DNA of 64,000 bases, taken from positions 1 to 64,000 of the forward strand of contig CAJQOP010000002.1 in NCBI GenBank assembly GCA_905479945.1, given 5' to 3'. Shown one piece after another: positions 30,185-40,849 of the stretch. Numbering within the stretch: the first letter of the stretch is position 1; each line of letters opens with the position of its first letter. The position numbers were made by a program, and so were the translations under genes. The stretch comes from an uncultured Glaciecola sp. (lineage in GTDB: Bacteria; Pseudomonadota; Gammaproteobacteria; Enterobacterales; Alteromonadaceae). The notes under the pieces were generated by a model. That model saw only the letters and a program-made list of their open reading frames with translations, was not told the DNA's origin and searched no databases.

Positions 30185-30703
30185 ATGAAAAACCAAATGA
30201 AAAATCCAATGAATGCGCAAAAAGGCTTCACGTTAATCGAACTAATCATTGTTATCGTGATCCTAGGTATCCTAGCTGTTACTGCAGCACCACGTTTTAT
30301 TGACTTGCAGTCTGATGCTAAAGCGTCGACTCTGTCAGGTGTGAAGGCAGCTTTGCAAGGTTCGTCTCAATTAGTTTTTGCCAAGGCAGCAATCAATGGC
30401 CAGCTAGATGGCACTGCAGCAGCTCCTGAAAGCGTGCCTTTAAGCGCGACAGTGAATGTCGATACCGTATTCGGATATCCAGATGCGCAGAGCGTTGCTT
30501 CTGTTGCAGACGTCACAGACTTTCTTGATTTAGATGCGAATGATTTTACTATTCTTAACGCGACTGCAGCTGAAGTTTTCGTTATTGCTCTAGGTTCAGG
30601 GGTAGCTGATGTTGCCGCAGCAAATAACTGCTACCTTCAATATACTAATTCTACCGGTGCTAACTTATCGCCTACATTACTAATCGTTGATACTGGCTGC
30701 TAA
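30185..30703 (+). CDS. mshA: MSHA major pilin MshA
   Basis: Main structural subunit of the mannose-sensitive haemagglutinin pilus. Leader MKNQMKNPMNAQKG is cut before FTLIELIIVIVILGILAVTA; mature Glu5 is present. The mature domain ends with a Cys pair (NNCYLQY...DTGC), the usual disulfide loop. 172 aa. The 66-bp gap upstream is larger than most in this operon, so an extra promoter for this highly expressed gene is possible, though I could not define one with confidence. Confidence 0.94.
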   Translation: MKNQMKNPMNAQKGFTLIELIIVIVILGILAVTAAPRFIDLQSDAKASTLSGVKAALQGSSQLVFAKAAINGQLDGTAAAPESVPLSATVNVDTVFGYPDAQSVASVADVTDFLDLDANDFTILNATAAEVFVIALGSGVADVAAANNCYLQYTNSTGANLSPTLLIVDTGC

Positions 30704-30727
30704 TAAGCAGCTTCTAGCGAATTAAAA

Positions 30728-31285
30728 ATGTTGTGGCGACTGTCATTACCTAAGTATACCAAAGCTCAAGAAGGGTTCACTCTTCTTGAGCTTATTATCG
30801 TGATGGTGCTCCTCGGCGTTTTAGCTGTTTATGCAATTCCTCGCTTTACCGGGTCAGGCGGTTACTCTGAATTCACTTATCAAAATCGTCTGATTTCAGT
30901 TTTACGTAACATGCAAGTCAGAGCTATGCAGGACTCTCGTCCAAATTTTTGTCACCAAATTAACTTTATAAACACTGGTAGCCAAGCTGCTTTTGGACCC
31001 GCGTCTACTAATTATACTGCGGGAAATGCCGCCGCAACTTGCGCGACAACTATTGATTTTACTGCGCCTGAATTTTTACGAACGACCCCTAATGAAATAA
31101 GTGATAGCAACGTGGCAATGTCGGTGCTAGATGGTGCAACAGCAGTAGGAACAATTGGATTTAACTCTTTCGGCTCACCGTTAAGCTCAGCGTCAAGTTG
31201 CAGCGCTGGATGCTCAGTAACGTTTACGGGTGAGTCAGCAGTGCGGGTTTGTATAGAATCACAAGGCTATATACATGCTTGTTAA
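30728..31285 (+). CDS. mshC: MSHA pseudopilin MshC
   Basis: Minor pilin. Prepilin site EG|FTLLELIIVMVLLGVLAVYA after a 16-residue leader, with mature Glu5. The head region has FRNMQVRAMQDSR-like text (here VLRNMQVRAMQDSRPNF), resembling GspH/FimT-type minor pilins. 185 aa; overlaps mshD by 11 bp. Confidence 0.88.
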   Translation: MLWRLSLPKYTKAQEGFTLLELIIVMVLLGVLAVYAIPRFTGSGGYSEFTYQNRLISVLRNMQVRAMQDSRPNFCHQINFINTGSQAAFGPASTNYTAGNAAATCATTIDFTAPEFLRTTPNEISDSNVAMSVLDGATAVGTIGFNSFGSPLSSASSCSAGCSVTFTGESAVRVCIESQGYIHAC

Positions 31286-31928
31286 TAAACACCCAAACTC
31301 AAGGCCGCACCTGAATTCTTTTGAATGCAATAGTCTGCGTCAAAATGGCTTTACTCTGATTGAATTAGTCGTTGGTATGGTGATATTCGCCATCGCTATG
31401 GTCTTTGTTGTGAGCTTTTTACTGCCACAAGTAAAAAAAGGCATTGATCCTATTTGGCAATCACGCGCAGCTTCACTTGGTCAGTCATTAAGTAACGAAA
31501 TCCTAGCCAAGCCATTCGATCAAAACTCAAATCAAGTTGGCGGGTTGGAGCGCTGTAATGAAAGTGTTCCACCTGCAGCCCTTGTTCCGTGTACTACAAG
31601 CGCTCTACTTGGCCCTGATCCAGGTGAAAATAGAGGCTCTTTTAACGATGTTGATGATTATCATGGTTTCAATGTTAGCGGCTCAAATATTCTAAATTCA
31701 TTGGGCTTAACTACATCGGTAAACGGCATCAATATTTATGCCGGTTTTAGCGCAGAAGTTAGCGTTTTCTACGATCAAAACGTAGACGGCGTGAATGATG
31801 ATGACATTGGTCAAGACGGCACCTTAGATACAGGCATTTTGATAGCAAATAAAAAACTCATTACTGTTGTCATTGTAACGCCAGGCGGTGACCGCATTGC
31901 CTTGTCCAGTGTGAAAGGGAATTATTGA
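31275..31928 (+). CDS. mshD: MSHA pseudopilin MshD
   Basis: Minor pilin with a longer leader (about 25 residues, ends RQNG) before FTLIELVVGMVIFAIAMVFV. The globular part includes SLGQSLSNEILAKPFDQNSN, typical for MshD, and a C-terminal VVIVTPGGDRIALSSVKGNY. 217 aa. Confidence 0.88.
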   Translation: MLVNKHPNSRPHLNSFECNSLRQNGFTLIELVVGMVIFAIAMVFVVSFLLPQVKKGIDPIWQSRAASLGQSLSNEILAKPFDQNSNQVGGLERCNESVPPAALVPCTTSALLGPDPGENRGSFNDVDDYHGFNVSGSNILNSLGLTTSVNGINIYAGFSAEVSVFYDQNVDGVNDDDIGQDGTLDTGILIANKKLITVVIVTPGGDRIALSSVKGNY

Positions 31929-32803
31929 TGTTATTAAATCCATCGAAATTCTATCGAAAAAGTGGATTCACCTTGATTGAATTGGTCATGGTGATTGTCA
32001 TACTGGGGATCGTCGGGGTTGGTATAAGTCGCTTTATTGGGTCTTCGACACAAATTTTCATTGATACTAGTGAGCGTGAACGCTTGCTTCGAGATGGTAG
32101 TTTTGCCGTCGAACGCATTCACCGTGAAATTGCCGCAGCTGTTCCAAATTCGGTGCGCTTAGCCGGCAATTCAGCTGCTCATTGTTTACAGTTAGTGCCC
32201 ATAAAGTGGAGTTCCTTTTACCTGAACTTGCCACTTGCACCGACTGCCGACCGTGAAGTAGATGTGGTTACAATGCAAGATATTGACGGCAACGTTTTTA
32301 CACCTATTGCCAATAGTGATTACGCTATTGTATATCCAACGCAATCGAATGATGTTTATCAAACAACGAGTAATCGACGCCAACTTATAAGTGCCTGTAG
32401 TGACGATAGCACTGCTGGGAACTGCACTACTAATGATGATTCAGATGGCGTAGTGCAACTTACTCTTAATGGCGCATTTGCACAAGATAGCCCAGCCAAA
32501 CGTTTATATATTGCTGATCAAGCAGTAAGTTATTGCGTTAGAAGTAATGCAATTTATCGACATGTATCTGCTATTTCACCAACCCAAACGACATTCACTA
32601 GTGGTGGCGTTTTGATGGCGGAAAACTTGGCAAATCAACTGTCAAACGACCCAAATTCAGCAGTAGCTAATAGTCAAAATCCGTTTAGAGTTGTTGATGC
32701 TACGCTACGCCGCAATGCCTATACACAAACACAATTAATTTTCACTAGAGCTGATGAAAGTATCACTTTTACTCAGGAGGTTCACGTTCCTAATGTCCCT
32801 TAG
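31928..32803 (+). CDS. mshO: MSHA pseudopilin MshO
   Basis: Minor pilin of the PilW/GspJ kind. The ATG at 31928 overlaps the mshD stop (TGATG); the track's TTG one codon earlier is less likely. Prepilin site SG|FTLIELVMVIVILGIVGVGI with mature Glu5, followed by RERLLRDGSFAVERIHREI. 291 aa. Confidence 0.88.
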   Translation: MLLNPSKFYRKSGFTLIELVMVIVILGIVGVGISRFIGSSTQIFIDTSERERLLRDGSFAVERIHREIAAAVPNSVRLAGNSAAHCLQLVPIKWSSFYLNLPLAPTADREVDVVTMQDIDGNVFTPIANSDYAIVYPTQSNDVYQTTSNRRQLISACSDDSTAGNCTTNDDSDGVVQLTLNGAFAQDSPAKRLYIADQAVSYCVRSNAIYRHVSAISPTQTTFTSGGVLMAENLANQLSNDPNSAVANSQNPFRVVDATLRRNAYTQTQLIFTRADESITFTQEVHVPNVP

Positions 32804-33266
32804 AAAAAGCCTTTGCTTACAAACTTATCCTAGAGCTGCTTTTGGAAGTGTATCAAGACAAGGCGGCAGTATGATTATTATGGCGCTGTTTGCCATTATC
32901 GTACTTGCACTATTAGCCGGCACATTAGTTAACATGATCAGCTCATCATCAAATTCAGTGTTGTACGAGATATATGGCGTGCGCGCAAAAAATGCGGCGC
33001 AAGCCGGTATTCAAGAGCTAGCCATGGCTTCTTTTCCACTTGGAACTGGCCCTCAGCAATGCAATCAAGTAATCGCCAGCACGGCAAGTTTTGCGAATAT
33101 TTCTGGCTTAGAAACATGCCAATTTACGGCAAGATGCTCCACAGCAGATATCAACTTTAATGGCGAGGACTATCGGCATTATCGTTACACTAGCACAGGA
33201 AGTTGCGGGTTTGATGGAGTCGTTGTAAGTCGAACTTTGTCGGTTGACGCGATGCAAGAGAATTAA
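32793..33266 (+). CDS. mshP: MSHA biogenesis protein MshP
   Basis: PilX-like minor pilin without a classical prepilin site: RQGGSMIIMALFAIIVLALLAG carries the hydrophobic helix. ATG 32793 (MSLRKSLC) is preferred to the track start at 32754, because CAGGAGG sits 12 bases upstream. Four or more Cys in the C-terminal half. 157 aa; starts inside mshO. Confidence 0.85.
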   Translation: MSLRKSLCLQTYPRAAFGSVSRQGGSMIIMALFAIIVLALLAGTLVNMISSSSNSVLYEIYGVRAKNAAQAGIQELAMASFPLGTGPQQCNQVIASTASFANISGLETCQFTARCSTADINFNGEDYRHYRYTSTGSCGFDGVVVSRTLSVDAMQEN

Positions 33267-33269
33267 ATA

Positions 33270-36200
33270 ATGAAGAATATGATTAAGAAGAGTCTGCAAA
33301 GCTTAAGAGTAAGTGCTATTAGCTTGCTGTTACTAGCTTCAATACAGGTGACTGCTGCTACTATCGCCTCAGCATGCAGCGAAGCAGGTTACACTCAAGT
33401 TTATGGCCTTGATATAGACAATACCAACTTACATAGCAGCGTTCCCTATTCGATTAATAACGCCGCGTCGATTGCCACTGGTTCATTTGACCGTATTGCT
33501 TATCAGGTAGAGTTGCAAAAGCCAGGAGAAACTTCAGAGTGCGTATGGGTTTCTATGGACGCTTTTACTCAAGATGCATCTTTAATTGGTGTGCCAAGTT
33601 TTGCTGGGAGCAATACCAGCTTTCAACAAACACTAAGCAATATGAATGTTATTTCTACTAAGCTTGGTATTGTGACCGGTGTTGGTATCGCCACAGGAAA
33701 CATCGAGTTTTGGCCTTATAATTATAGGACATCAAATGCAAATGGTGTACCGTCAGCTTCAAATGGACTTTTCGATACTGGTGACTCTAACGGCAGAGGT
33801 TCTAGTTATGGATCAATGCAAATCCATAACCATGGTGCCAATCAAACCTTATTCGCGCTCAATCATTTTTCGGGTTCCACTAATAAAGACCTGGGTATTG
33901 GTAATAGAGAAAGTAGCCATCCTGACTGGACATTCAGCGGTAATTCAGGTCAATACACCACCAAAAGCATAAACATATATGTATCTGCAACACCAACACC
34001 GCTTGCCGAATACCAATTCGATGAACTAAGCTGGAATGGCACTAGCGACGAGGTAACCGACAATAGCGGTAACGACTACCACGGCACAGCCACGGGGATG
34101 ACTACAACCATTGCCGGGAAAATATGTGGCGCCGGTGACTTTACTAATACCGGAATAGATGACTACCTGACACTCGATAACAATGCGCTGGATGGCCAGA
34201 CTGATTTCAGCATCTCTGTGTGGACCAACACTACGCCCGTTGCCACTGTCGCGCTGCTCTCCGGCGCTAATAGTAGCCGGAACAATGAATTATTATTTTG
34301 GTTTGATGGTGCCAATAATATGCAACCGTTTATACGAAATTCCTCTCAAACCAGCCTGGCTGATGGAAATTTCGACGATGGTACCTGGCGTCACTTAGTG
34401 TGGACTCGTTCAGGCGCTCAACATTGTCTATACGTAGATGGCGCTTTATCACAATGTGCCAATGGATCAAATATCGGTGCCCTCAATATCGAGCCTGGCG
34501 GTCTAATTGTCGGTAAAGAGCAAGACACGGTCGGTGACAATTTTGATCCATCGCAAGCCTGGGATGGTTTGCTGGATGAGCTGGTGATCTTTGACTCAGT
34601 TTTGACATCAACTGAGATTCAAATTATTTACGCTAATCAAGATGCAGGCAATAACTACGATGGCAGCGCGCGAACTTGTCCAATACCAACAGTCACACCG
34701 GTATTAGAGTATCGTTTTGACGAATGCAGTTATACTGGATTAGGCGCTGATGTAGTTGATCAAATTGGTAATCCGAATGGCAGCGCTAACGGTGTGCCAG
34801 ATCCGATCGACGCAGCGGTAATTAACAAAGCGCTAGATTTAAGTGCAAACAATACCAGTGACTGGCTTAATGTGCCTATAGATGCGGTTGATGGTTTGGA
34901 TGACTTCTCAGTGTCAGTTTGGTTCAAAACGTCAGTAGATAAGCCTCAACAACAAATTTTTCATGCACTCGGCAACGATCCGAGTGATGATGAGCTAGAA
35001 ATTCATTTGAAAGATAACGATACCGTCGTCATAAAGGTAAGGGATGACGCGCAAGAGCTAATTAGTAATATCGTATTCGATGATGGTAATTGGCATCATT
35101 TAGTGCTTACTCGAGTAGGTAAAGATGTGTGCCTATTTATTGATGGTGAAGATCAAGAATGTGACAATGGCGTTAGAAACGGAAAGTTATCAATAACGAA
35201 TGCTAATGCGATAGTTTTCGGGCAAGAGCAAGATAGTTTTGGCGGCGGTTTTAGTACCACCCAAAATTTTGTAGGGCAGTTAGATGAATTTAAAATTTAC
35301 GATGTTAGGCTTTCTGATACTGATATCGATAGAATTTTCTTAAATGAATCAGCAGGCAATAACTATGATGATAGCCCGCGTGACGCTGTGCAGTGCGACA
35401 ATATCTGCTTTGCCACTCCTGGTGTGCTAAACGCGGTTGGTATTAAAATCGGCGGGGGTGTTGGCTTTGACACTCAGATAAACACAACAACAGAAGCATT
35501 AGATATTTATGCCGCGTGGCTCGCTGCTGGTTCAAATTTTTCTGGCTCGATAAATACACCTACTAAGACATATAATGTAACTGCAAGTGGTTCAAACACC
35601 GTTGACCGCATAGATTTTGGTGGTTCAGGGCGCGATTTTTCAGGCACATTAGCCTATCCTGGTGCCGCTGACGGCGTCGGTGGTAGTGACTTCTTAGTGC
35701 ATACATCAGGAACGCTGAGTCTGCCAGCAGGTAATTACACCATTTTTGTTAAGAGTGATGACGGTTTTAGTTTCGTAATGGATAGGCTGCCGGGTGATCC
35801 AGCAGACCCAATTTTATTCAATAAGTTTAGCGGAACAGGTGCTGGCGGGGGCAATGAGTTACGATTTGAAAACACCACCGGAAACTCAAATACTGGCGGC
35901 TCATTTGCTTTAGCTGAAGATTCAACATTCAACATAGCAGCGATATTTTTTGAACGCGGCGGTGGCGATTATTTAGAAATATCCATTGTAAATGGCATCC
36001 GCACTGCCCCAGCACCGTCAGACTATGAAATTCTGAGCGACGGCGCTTTAGGTGGTAATATCAAGTTTGGAGAGTGTGGAGTCAGCCCACAAATAGATCA
36101 TTATGAAATAGCTCACGATGGACAAGGCCTAACCTGTGATGCAGAAACGGTTACAATTAATGCTTGTGTAGACGCCAACTGTTCCATTTTAAGCACCGAA

Positions 36201-38210
36201 CCAGTAACACTTGATTTTCTTGCTGGTGGCGCTGTTATCGGTCCTCTGAGCTTTGTTGGCAGTACCAACGTTGACTTCAACAATACCGATGTTGAAACCA
36301 TCACGCTTTCCATAGCAAACAGTTCAATTGCACCATCTAATCCTCTAGTCTGCGACGATGGCAGCGGCAATTCATGTGATATGGTATTTACTGACGCGGG
36401 CTTCAGATTTCTCTCTGGTGCAGGGAATAGTACAAGCCTACCAAACCAAACTTCAGGCACAGTATTTGGCGACACTTTAAAGCTTCAGGCTGTTAAAGAC
36501 CTAGGCGGTGTTTGTACAGGTTTATTTACTGACAACGTGAGTGTAAGTTTATCGCAAGAAAACGTCGATCCCGGCGGCATCAGTGGTCTGAGTTTTAGTG
36601 CAGCTGGCAATGATATTGCGAAACACACCAATGTTACTCCTATTATCTTGAACTTTGGCGCCGACAGTATCGCGACAATACCAAACCCTTTTTATAATGA
36701 CGCGGGGCAAATTCGTTTACATGCCACGTATGTCGGCGGCGACGGCGAAACATTAGTTGGCAGCAGCAATGCGTTCTGGGTCAGTCCAGCTGAACTTGTT
36801 GTTAGCGCAACAACGGGAGCAATAAACCTAAATGGCGCTTCGGCAGCGGCAGCACGAACTTATCCCGCAGGCGAATATTTTGATTTAGGTGTAAGGGCCC
36901 TAAATAGTCTTGGCGTTATCACGCCTAACTATTCACCCGGGCAAATACAGTTTAGCTTAGCGCGCACGGGTCCTACACTGGGCGGCAGCGTCGATGGCAA
37001 TTTAACTTATGCACTAGCTTCAACATTGTTAACGAGCACGGCTCCGACGTTCCAAAATGTGACTCTCAGTAGCTTTTCTTCCGGTGTTTCTACTTATAAT
37101 GCGGCTCAGTATTCAGAAGTAGGTTTGCTTAACCTAGATGTTCAAGACAGTAATTATGGTAATGCTAGTATTGTTGTTCCGGCCACGCCGATTAACATAG
37201 GTCGCTTTATTCCTGATCACTTTGGGCAAACAGTCGCAGAAGATGGTTTGTTGCTTACAACATGCAGTACAGGCACAACGTTTGCCTATAGTGGCCAAAA
37301 GGATGAAGCTACTGATAGCATTGGTACAATTTCATATTTGACCAATCCAATATTGGCAATCACAGCCTATAATAAGCAGGGCATTATTACCCAAAACTAT
37401 TATGAAGACAGTCAAGGTAGCGTTAATGATTTCATGAAACTTAGCGCTTCTAATATTAGCATTACTGCCCCGACCTTTGATCGAGCAGCCCTAGGAGTTA
37501 ATGGCGCGATGTTACCCTTAACTGCTAATATGAATAATGGTACTTTGAGTCAAAATGATTTGACTGCACTACCTGGCGTTGCTGCATTGCCAAGAGGTGT
37601 GTTGCACTACCAATTGTCAGACGCAGATAATTTTTTCTATAATCGTTCAGCCAACGCATTAGTCGCCCCATTTACCTCGGATATTAATTTTTCTGTAAAT
37701 GCGATTGCAGATGCCGATACCGTAAATCTGACACCTTCTGATATTAGTATACTGCCAAGCACTGTTGACGCATTGCCAACAGGCGTTGAAATTCGATTTG
37801 GTCGCTTGATCTTGGAAAATAGCTTTGGGCCTGAAACGTCAAATTTCCCTCAACAGATGCAGCTTGAGCATTTTGATGGCAACGTCTTTATCACTAGCAC
37901 AAATAATAATTGCGTTAGCTACGATGCAAGTAAAATGGCACTCACCAACATTAGTTTAGATCCTGCACTCACCGCCGTATTGGGTGGAACAGGGGGCTTT
38001 ATTGCTGGGAAAACGCAAGCAATTGAATTGCAAGCAACTGGCGCTGGAAATCAAGGTCAAATTGGCGTGTCATACGAAGCCTATGATTGGTTGCAATATG
38101 ATTGGGACAATGATGGTGTTTATGACAACGATCCTTCAGCTGTTGCTACCTTTGGTATATTCCGAGGAAATGATCGCATAATTCATTGGCGTGAAGTCTT
38201 TAACGAGTAA
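33270..38210 (+). CDS. mshQ: Giant MSHA-associated adhesin-like protein MshQ
   Basis: Probable pilus-tip or surface protein, the last gene of the msh operon. Signal peptide (residues 1-30). Domains in order: an N-terminal module (about 35-240) with FDRIAYQVELQKPGE and CVWVSMDAFTQD, a pattern I associate with carbohydrate-related exported proteins; two LamG/concanavalin-like domains (about 245-465, DDGTWRHLVWTRSG; and about 475-700, DDGNWHHLVLTRVG); a PA14-like domain (about 715-895, YTIFVKSDDGFSFVMD); and a long C-terminal DUF6701-type region (about 905-1640, with VDPGGISGLSFS, IPDHFG and DWLQYDWDNDG). 1646 aa. The double LamG plus PA14 layout suggests glycan binding. Confidence 0.85.
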   Translation: MKNMIKKSLQSLRVSAISLLLLASIQVTAATIASACSEAGYTQVYGLDIDNTNLHSSVPYSINNAASIATGSFDRIAYQVELQKPGETSECVWVSMDAFTQDASLIGVPSFAGSNTSFQQTLSNMNVISTKLGIVTGVGIATGNIEFWPYNYRTSNANGVPSASNGLFDTGDSNGRGSSYGSMQIHNHGANQTLFALNHFSGSTNKDLGIGNRESSHPDWTFSGNSGQYTTKSINIYVSATPTPLAEYQFDELSWNGTSDEVTDNSGNDYHGTATGMTTTIAGKICGAGDFTNTGIDDYLTLDNNALDGQTDFSISVWTNTTPVATVALLSGANSSRNNELLFWFDGANNMQPFIRNSSQTSLADGNFDDGTWRHLVWTRSGAQHCLYVDGALSQCANGSNIGALNIEPGGLIVGKEQDTVGDNFDPSQAWDGLLDELVIFDSVLTSTEIQIIYANQDAGNNYDGSARTCPIPTVTPVLEYRFDECSYTGLGADVVDQIGNPNGSANGVPDPIDAAVINKALDLSANNTSDWLNVPIDAVDGLDDFSVSVWFKTSVDKPQQQIFHALGNDPSDDELEIHLKDNDTVVIKVRDDAQELISNIVFDDGNWHHLVLTRVGKDVCLFIDGEDQECDNGVRNGKLSITNANAIVFGQEQDSFGGGFSTTQNFVGQLDEFKIYDVRLSDTDIDRIFLNESAGNNYDDSPRDAVQCDNICFATPGVLNAVGIKIGGGVGFDTQINTTTEALDIYAAWLAAGSNFSGSINTPTKTYNVTASGSNTVDRIDFGGSGRDFSGTLAYPGAADGVGGSDFLVHTSGTLSLPAGNYTIFVKSDDGFSFVMDRLPGDPADPILFNKFSGTGAGGGNELRFENTTGNSNTGGSFALAEDSTFNIAAIFFERGGGDYLEISIVNGIRTAPAPSDYEILSDGALGGNIKFGECGVSPQIDHYEIAHDGQGLTCDAETVTINACVDANCSILSTEPVTLDFLAGGAVIGPLSFVGSTNVDFNNTDVETITLSIANSSIAPSNPLVCDDGSGNSCDMVFTDAGFRFLSGAGNSTSLPNQTSGTVFGDTLKLQAVKDLGGVCTGLFTDNVSVSLSQENVDPGGISGLSFSAAGNDIAKHTNVTPIILNFGADSIATIPNPFYNDAGQIRLHATYVGGDGETLVGSSNAFWVSPAELVVSATTGAINLNGASAAAARTYPAGEYFDLGVRALNSLGVITPNYSPGQIQFSLARTGPTLGGSVDGNLTYALASTLLTSTAPTFQNVTLSSFSSGVSTYNAAQYSEVGLLNLDVQDSNYGNASIVVPATPINIGRFIPDHFGQTVAEDGLLLTTCSTGTTFAYSGQKDEATDSIGTISYLTNPILAITAYNKQGIITQNYYEDSQGSVNDFMKLSASNISITAPTFDRAALGVNGAMLPLTANMNNGTLSQNDLTALPGVAALPRGVLHYQLSDADNFFYNRSANALVAPFTSDINFSVNAIADADTVNLTPSDISILPSTVDALPTGVEIRFGRLILENSFGPETSNFPQQMQLEHFDGNVFITSTNNNCVSYDASKMALTNISLDPALTAVLGGTGGFIAGKTQAIELQATGAGNQGQIGVSYEAYDWLQYDWDNDGVYDNDPSAVATFGIFRGNDRIIHWREVFNE

Positions 38211-38248
38211 AGAACCTTTAACGAGTAAAGAACCTCTCAACGAGTAAA
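38199..38248 (+). repeat. 18-bp tandem duplication spanning the mshQ stop codon
   Basis: TTTAACGAGTAAAGAACC occurs at 38199 and again at 38217, with a third core AACGAGTAAA at 38239. The first copy contains the last codons and stop of mshQ. Confidence 0.85.
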
Positions 38249-38282
38249 TTTATGAGGCATTGCTTGCCCTTATGTCAAGGCG

Positions 38283-38312
38283 TTGGTAAAGTTACGCCAT
38301 TATCCCTATAAT
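38283..38312 (+). promoter_or_regulatory. Candidate sigma-70 promoter of mreB operon
   Basis: TTGGTA and a perfect TATAAT are 18 bp apart, about 80 bp before the mreB start. Confidence 0.55.
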
Positions 38313-38384
38313 CCTGTTATAAATGCGCGCAGGTTCTTGTTTAGAACATAATTTGCGGGCACAAAAACTACAAAATTAAAGTAA

Positions 38385-39437
<1,053 letters not shown>

Positions 39438-39463
39438 GGACGGGCTATTGCCTATCTCTCAAT

Positions 39464-40375
39464 ATGAATGAAGTTTTTGCTCGTGGTCCCAGCCTAATAG
39501 TCAGATTAGCCATGGTTTTGGTTTTCTCTATTGGTGCGATGCTTATTGACACTAAGGTGGAAAATTTTTCTACGGCAAGAACCTATCTGAATTCCATGGT
39601 AAGTCCGCTGCAATATATTGCGAACTTACCCGGAGCCATGCTCAGTTACAGTGCCGAACGGTTTTCGTCCAGGCAACAATTACTTGAAGACAATACAAAG
39701 CTGACAAATCAAGTCACCTTGATGAGCGAGCAGTTGCAACGCTTTCGCATCTTGGAACAAGAAAATAAAAACCTTCGAAAGCTCATGGATGCCCCTGTAC
39801 GCGACAGCATGCATAAAATGATCACAGAGTTAATGGCGGTCGATACCAACCCATACAGTCATCAAATAGTGATAAATAAAGGCGCTCTCGATGGTGTCTT
39901 TCTTAATCAATCAGTGCTTGATGACAGCGGTATTGTGGGTCAAATTTCTGAGGTCGGCACAACAAATAGTAGAGTTTTATTAATCTCGGATGTTACCCAC
40001 GCGATACCAATACGTATAGAGCGCAACAACGTCCGCTTCATTGCGGTCGGTGATGGCAGCTTAAATTCAATGCAGCTTCAACATGTGCCTCATAGCGCTG
40101 ATATTGAAGAAGGGGACGTTCTAGTCTCTTCGGGCTTAGGTGATGTCTTTCCAGAGGGATATCCAGTAGCAACGATAACTTCAATCACGCGCAATGAGGG
40201 TCGACCTTTCGCTGAAGTGATAGCAACACCCTTGGCAAAATTAGATCGAATAAAATATTTGCTACTATTGTGGCCGAAAGAAACTGCCCCGGCTGGCGCA
40301 ATAGCACCAGGCAATGAACTCACCGATTTACTAGAAGGTAAGATGCCAGTAGATACGCCAGAGGATCCGCAATGA
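39464..40375 (+). CDS. mreC: Rod shape-determining protein MreC
   Basis: Bitopic elongasome scaffold. Membrane helix about 12-30 (LIVRLAMVLVFSIGAMLID), a coiled-coil about 65-105 (RQQLLEDNTKLTNQVTLMSE), then the periplasmic beta domain (VINKGALDGVFLNQSVLDDS). 303 aa. Overlaps mreD by 4 bp. Confidence 0.96.
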   Translation: MNEVFARGPSLIVRLAMVLVFSIGAMLIDTKVENFSTARTYLNSMVSPLQYIANLPGAMLSYSAERFSSRQQLLEDNTKLTNQVTLMSEQLQRFRILEQENKNLRKLMDAPVRDSMHKMITELMAVDTNPYSHQIVINKGALDGVFLNQSVLDDSGIVGQISEVGTTNSRVLLISDVTHAIPIRIERNNVRFIAVGDGSLNSMQLQHVPHSADIEEGDVLVSSGLGDVFPEGYPVATITSITRNEGRPFAEVIATPLAKLDRIKYLLLLWPKETAPAGAIAPGNELTDLLEGKMPVDTPEDPQ

Positions 40376-40848
40376 AGCTAAATAAAGCGCTTATCCCAGC
40401 GAGTGTTATTGTTGCGTTTATTTTACAAATCATGCCAATGCCAGCTGTAATCGATATGTACCGACCAGATTGGCTATTACTCATACTTTGTTATTGGACA
40501 ATGGCATTGCCCAATCGAGTTAGTGTTGGAACGACCGCTATTTGCGGTATTGTTTTAGATATTTTGTATGGAACGTCACTTGGTGTGCACAGCTTCGCTA
40601 TGGCTATTCCTGTTTATCTGGTTGCTGCAAATTATCAGCGATTCAGAAACTACAGTGTGGTGCAGCAGGCTATCATGATATTTATTCTATCCATGCTATA
40701 TCACATGGTTGTTTATTGGCTGCAATACTGGCTTACCGGTGTTCAGTTCCGTTTTGAGTTTTTGTGGCCAGTGATTACTTCAGTGTTCTTGTGGCCATGG
40801 CTATTTTGGTTACTTAGGCGGTATCGCAGATTATTGCGGGTCACTTAA
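40372..40848 (+). CDS. mreD: Rod shape-determining protein MreD
   Basis: Small polytopic inner-membrane elongasome protein, about five helices; MYRPDWLLLILCYWTMALP near residue 29 is the conserved block. 158 aa. One base separates it from maf. Confidence 0.94.
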   Translation: MKLNKALIPASVIVAFILQIMPMPAVIDMYRPDWLLLILCYWTMALPNRVSVGTTAICGIVLDILYGTSLGVHSFAMAIPVYLVAANYQRFRNYSVVQQAIMIFILSMLYHMVVYWLQYWLTGVQFRFEFLWPVITSVFLWPWLFWLLRRYRRLLRVT

Positions 40849-40849
40849 T

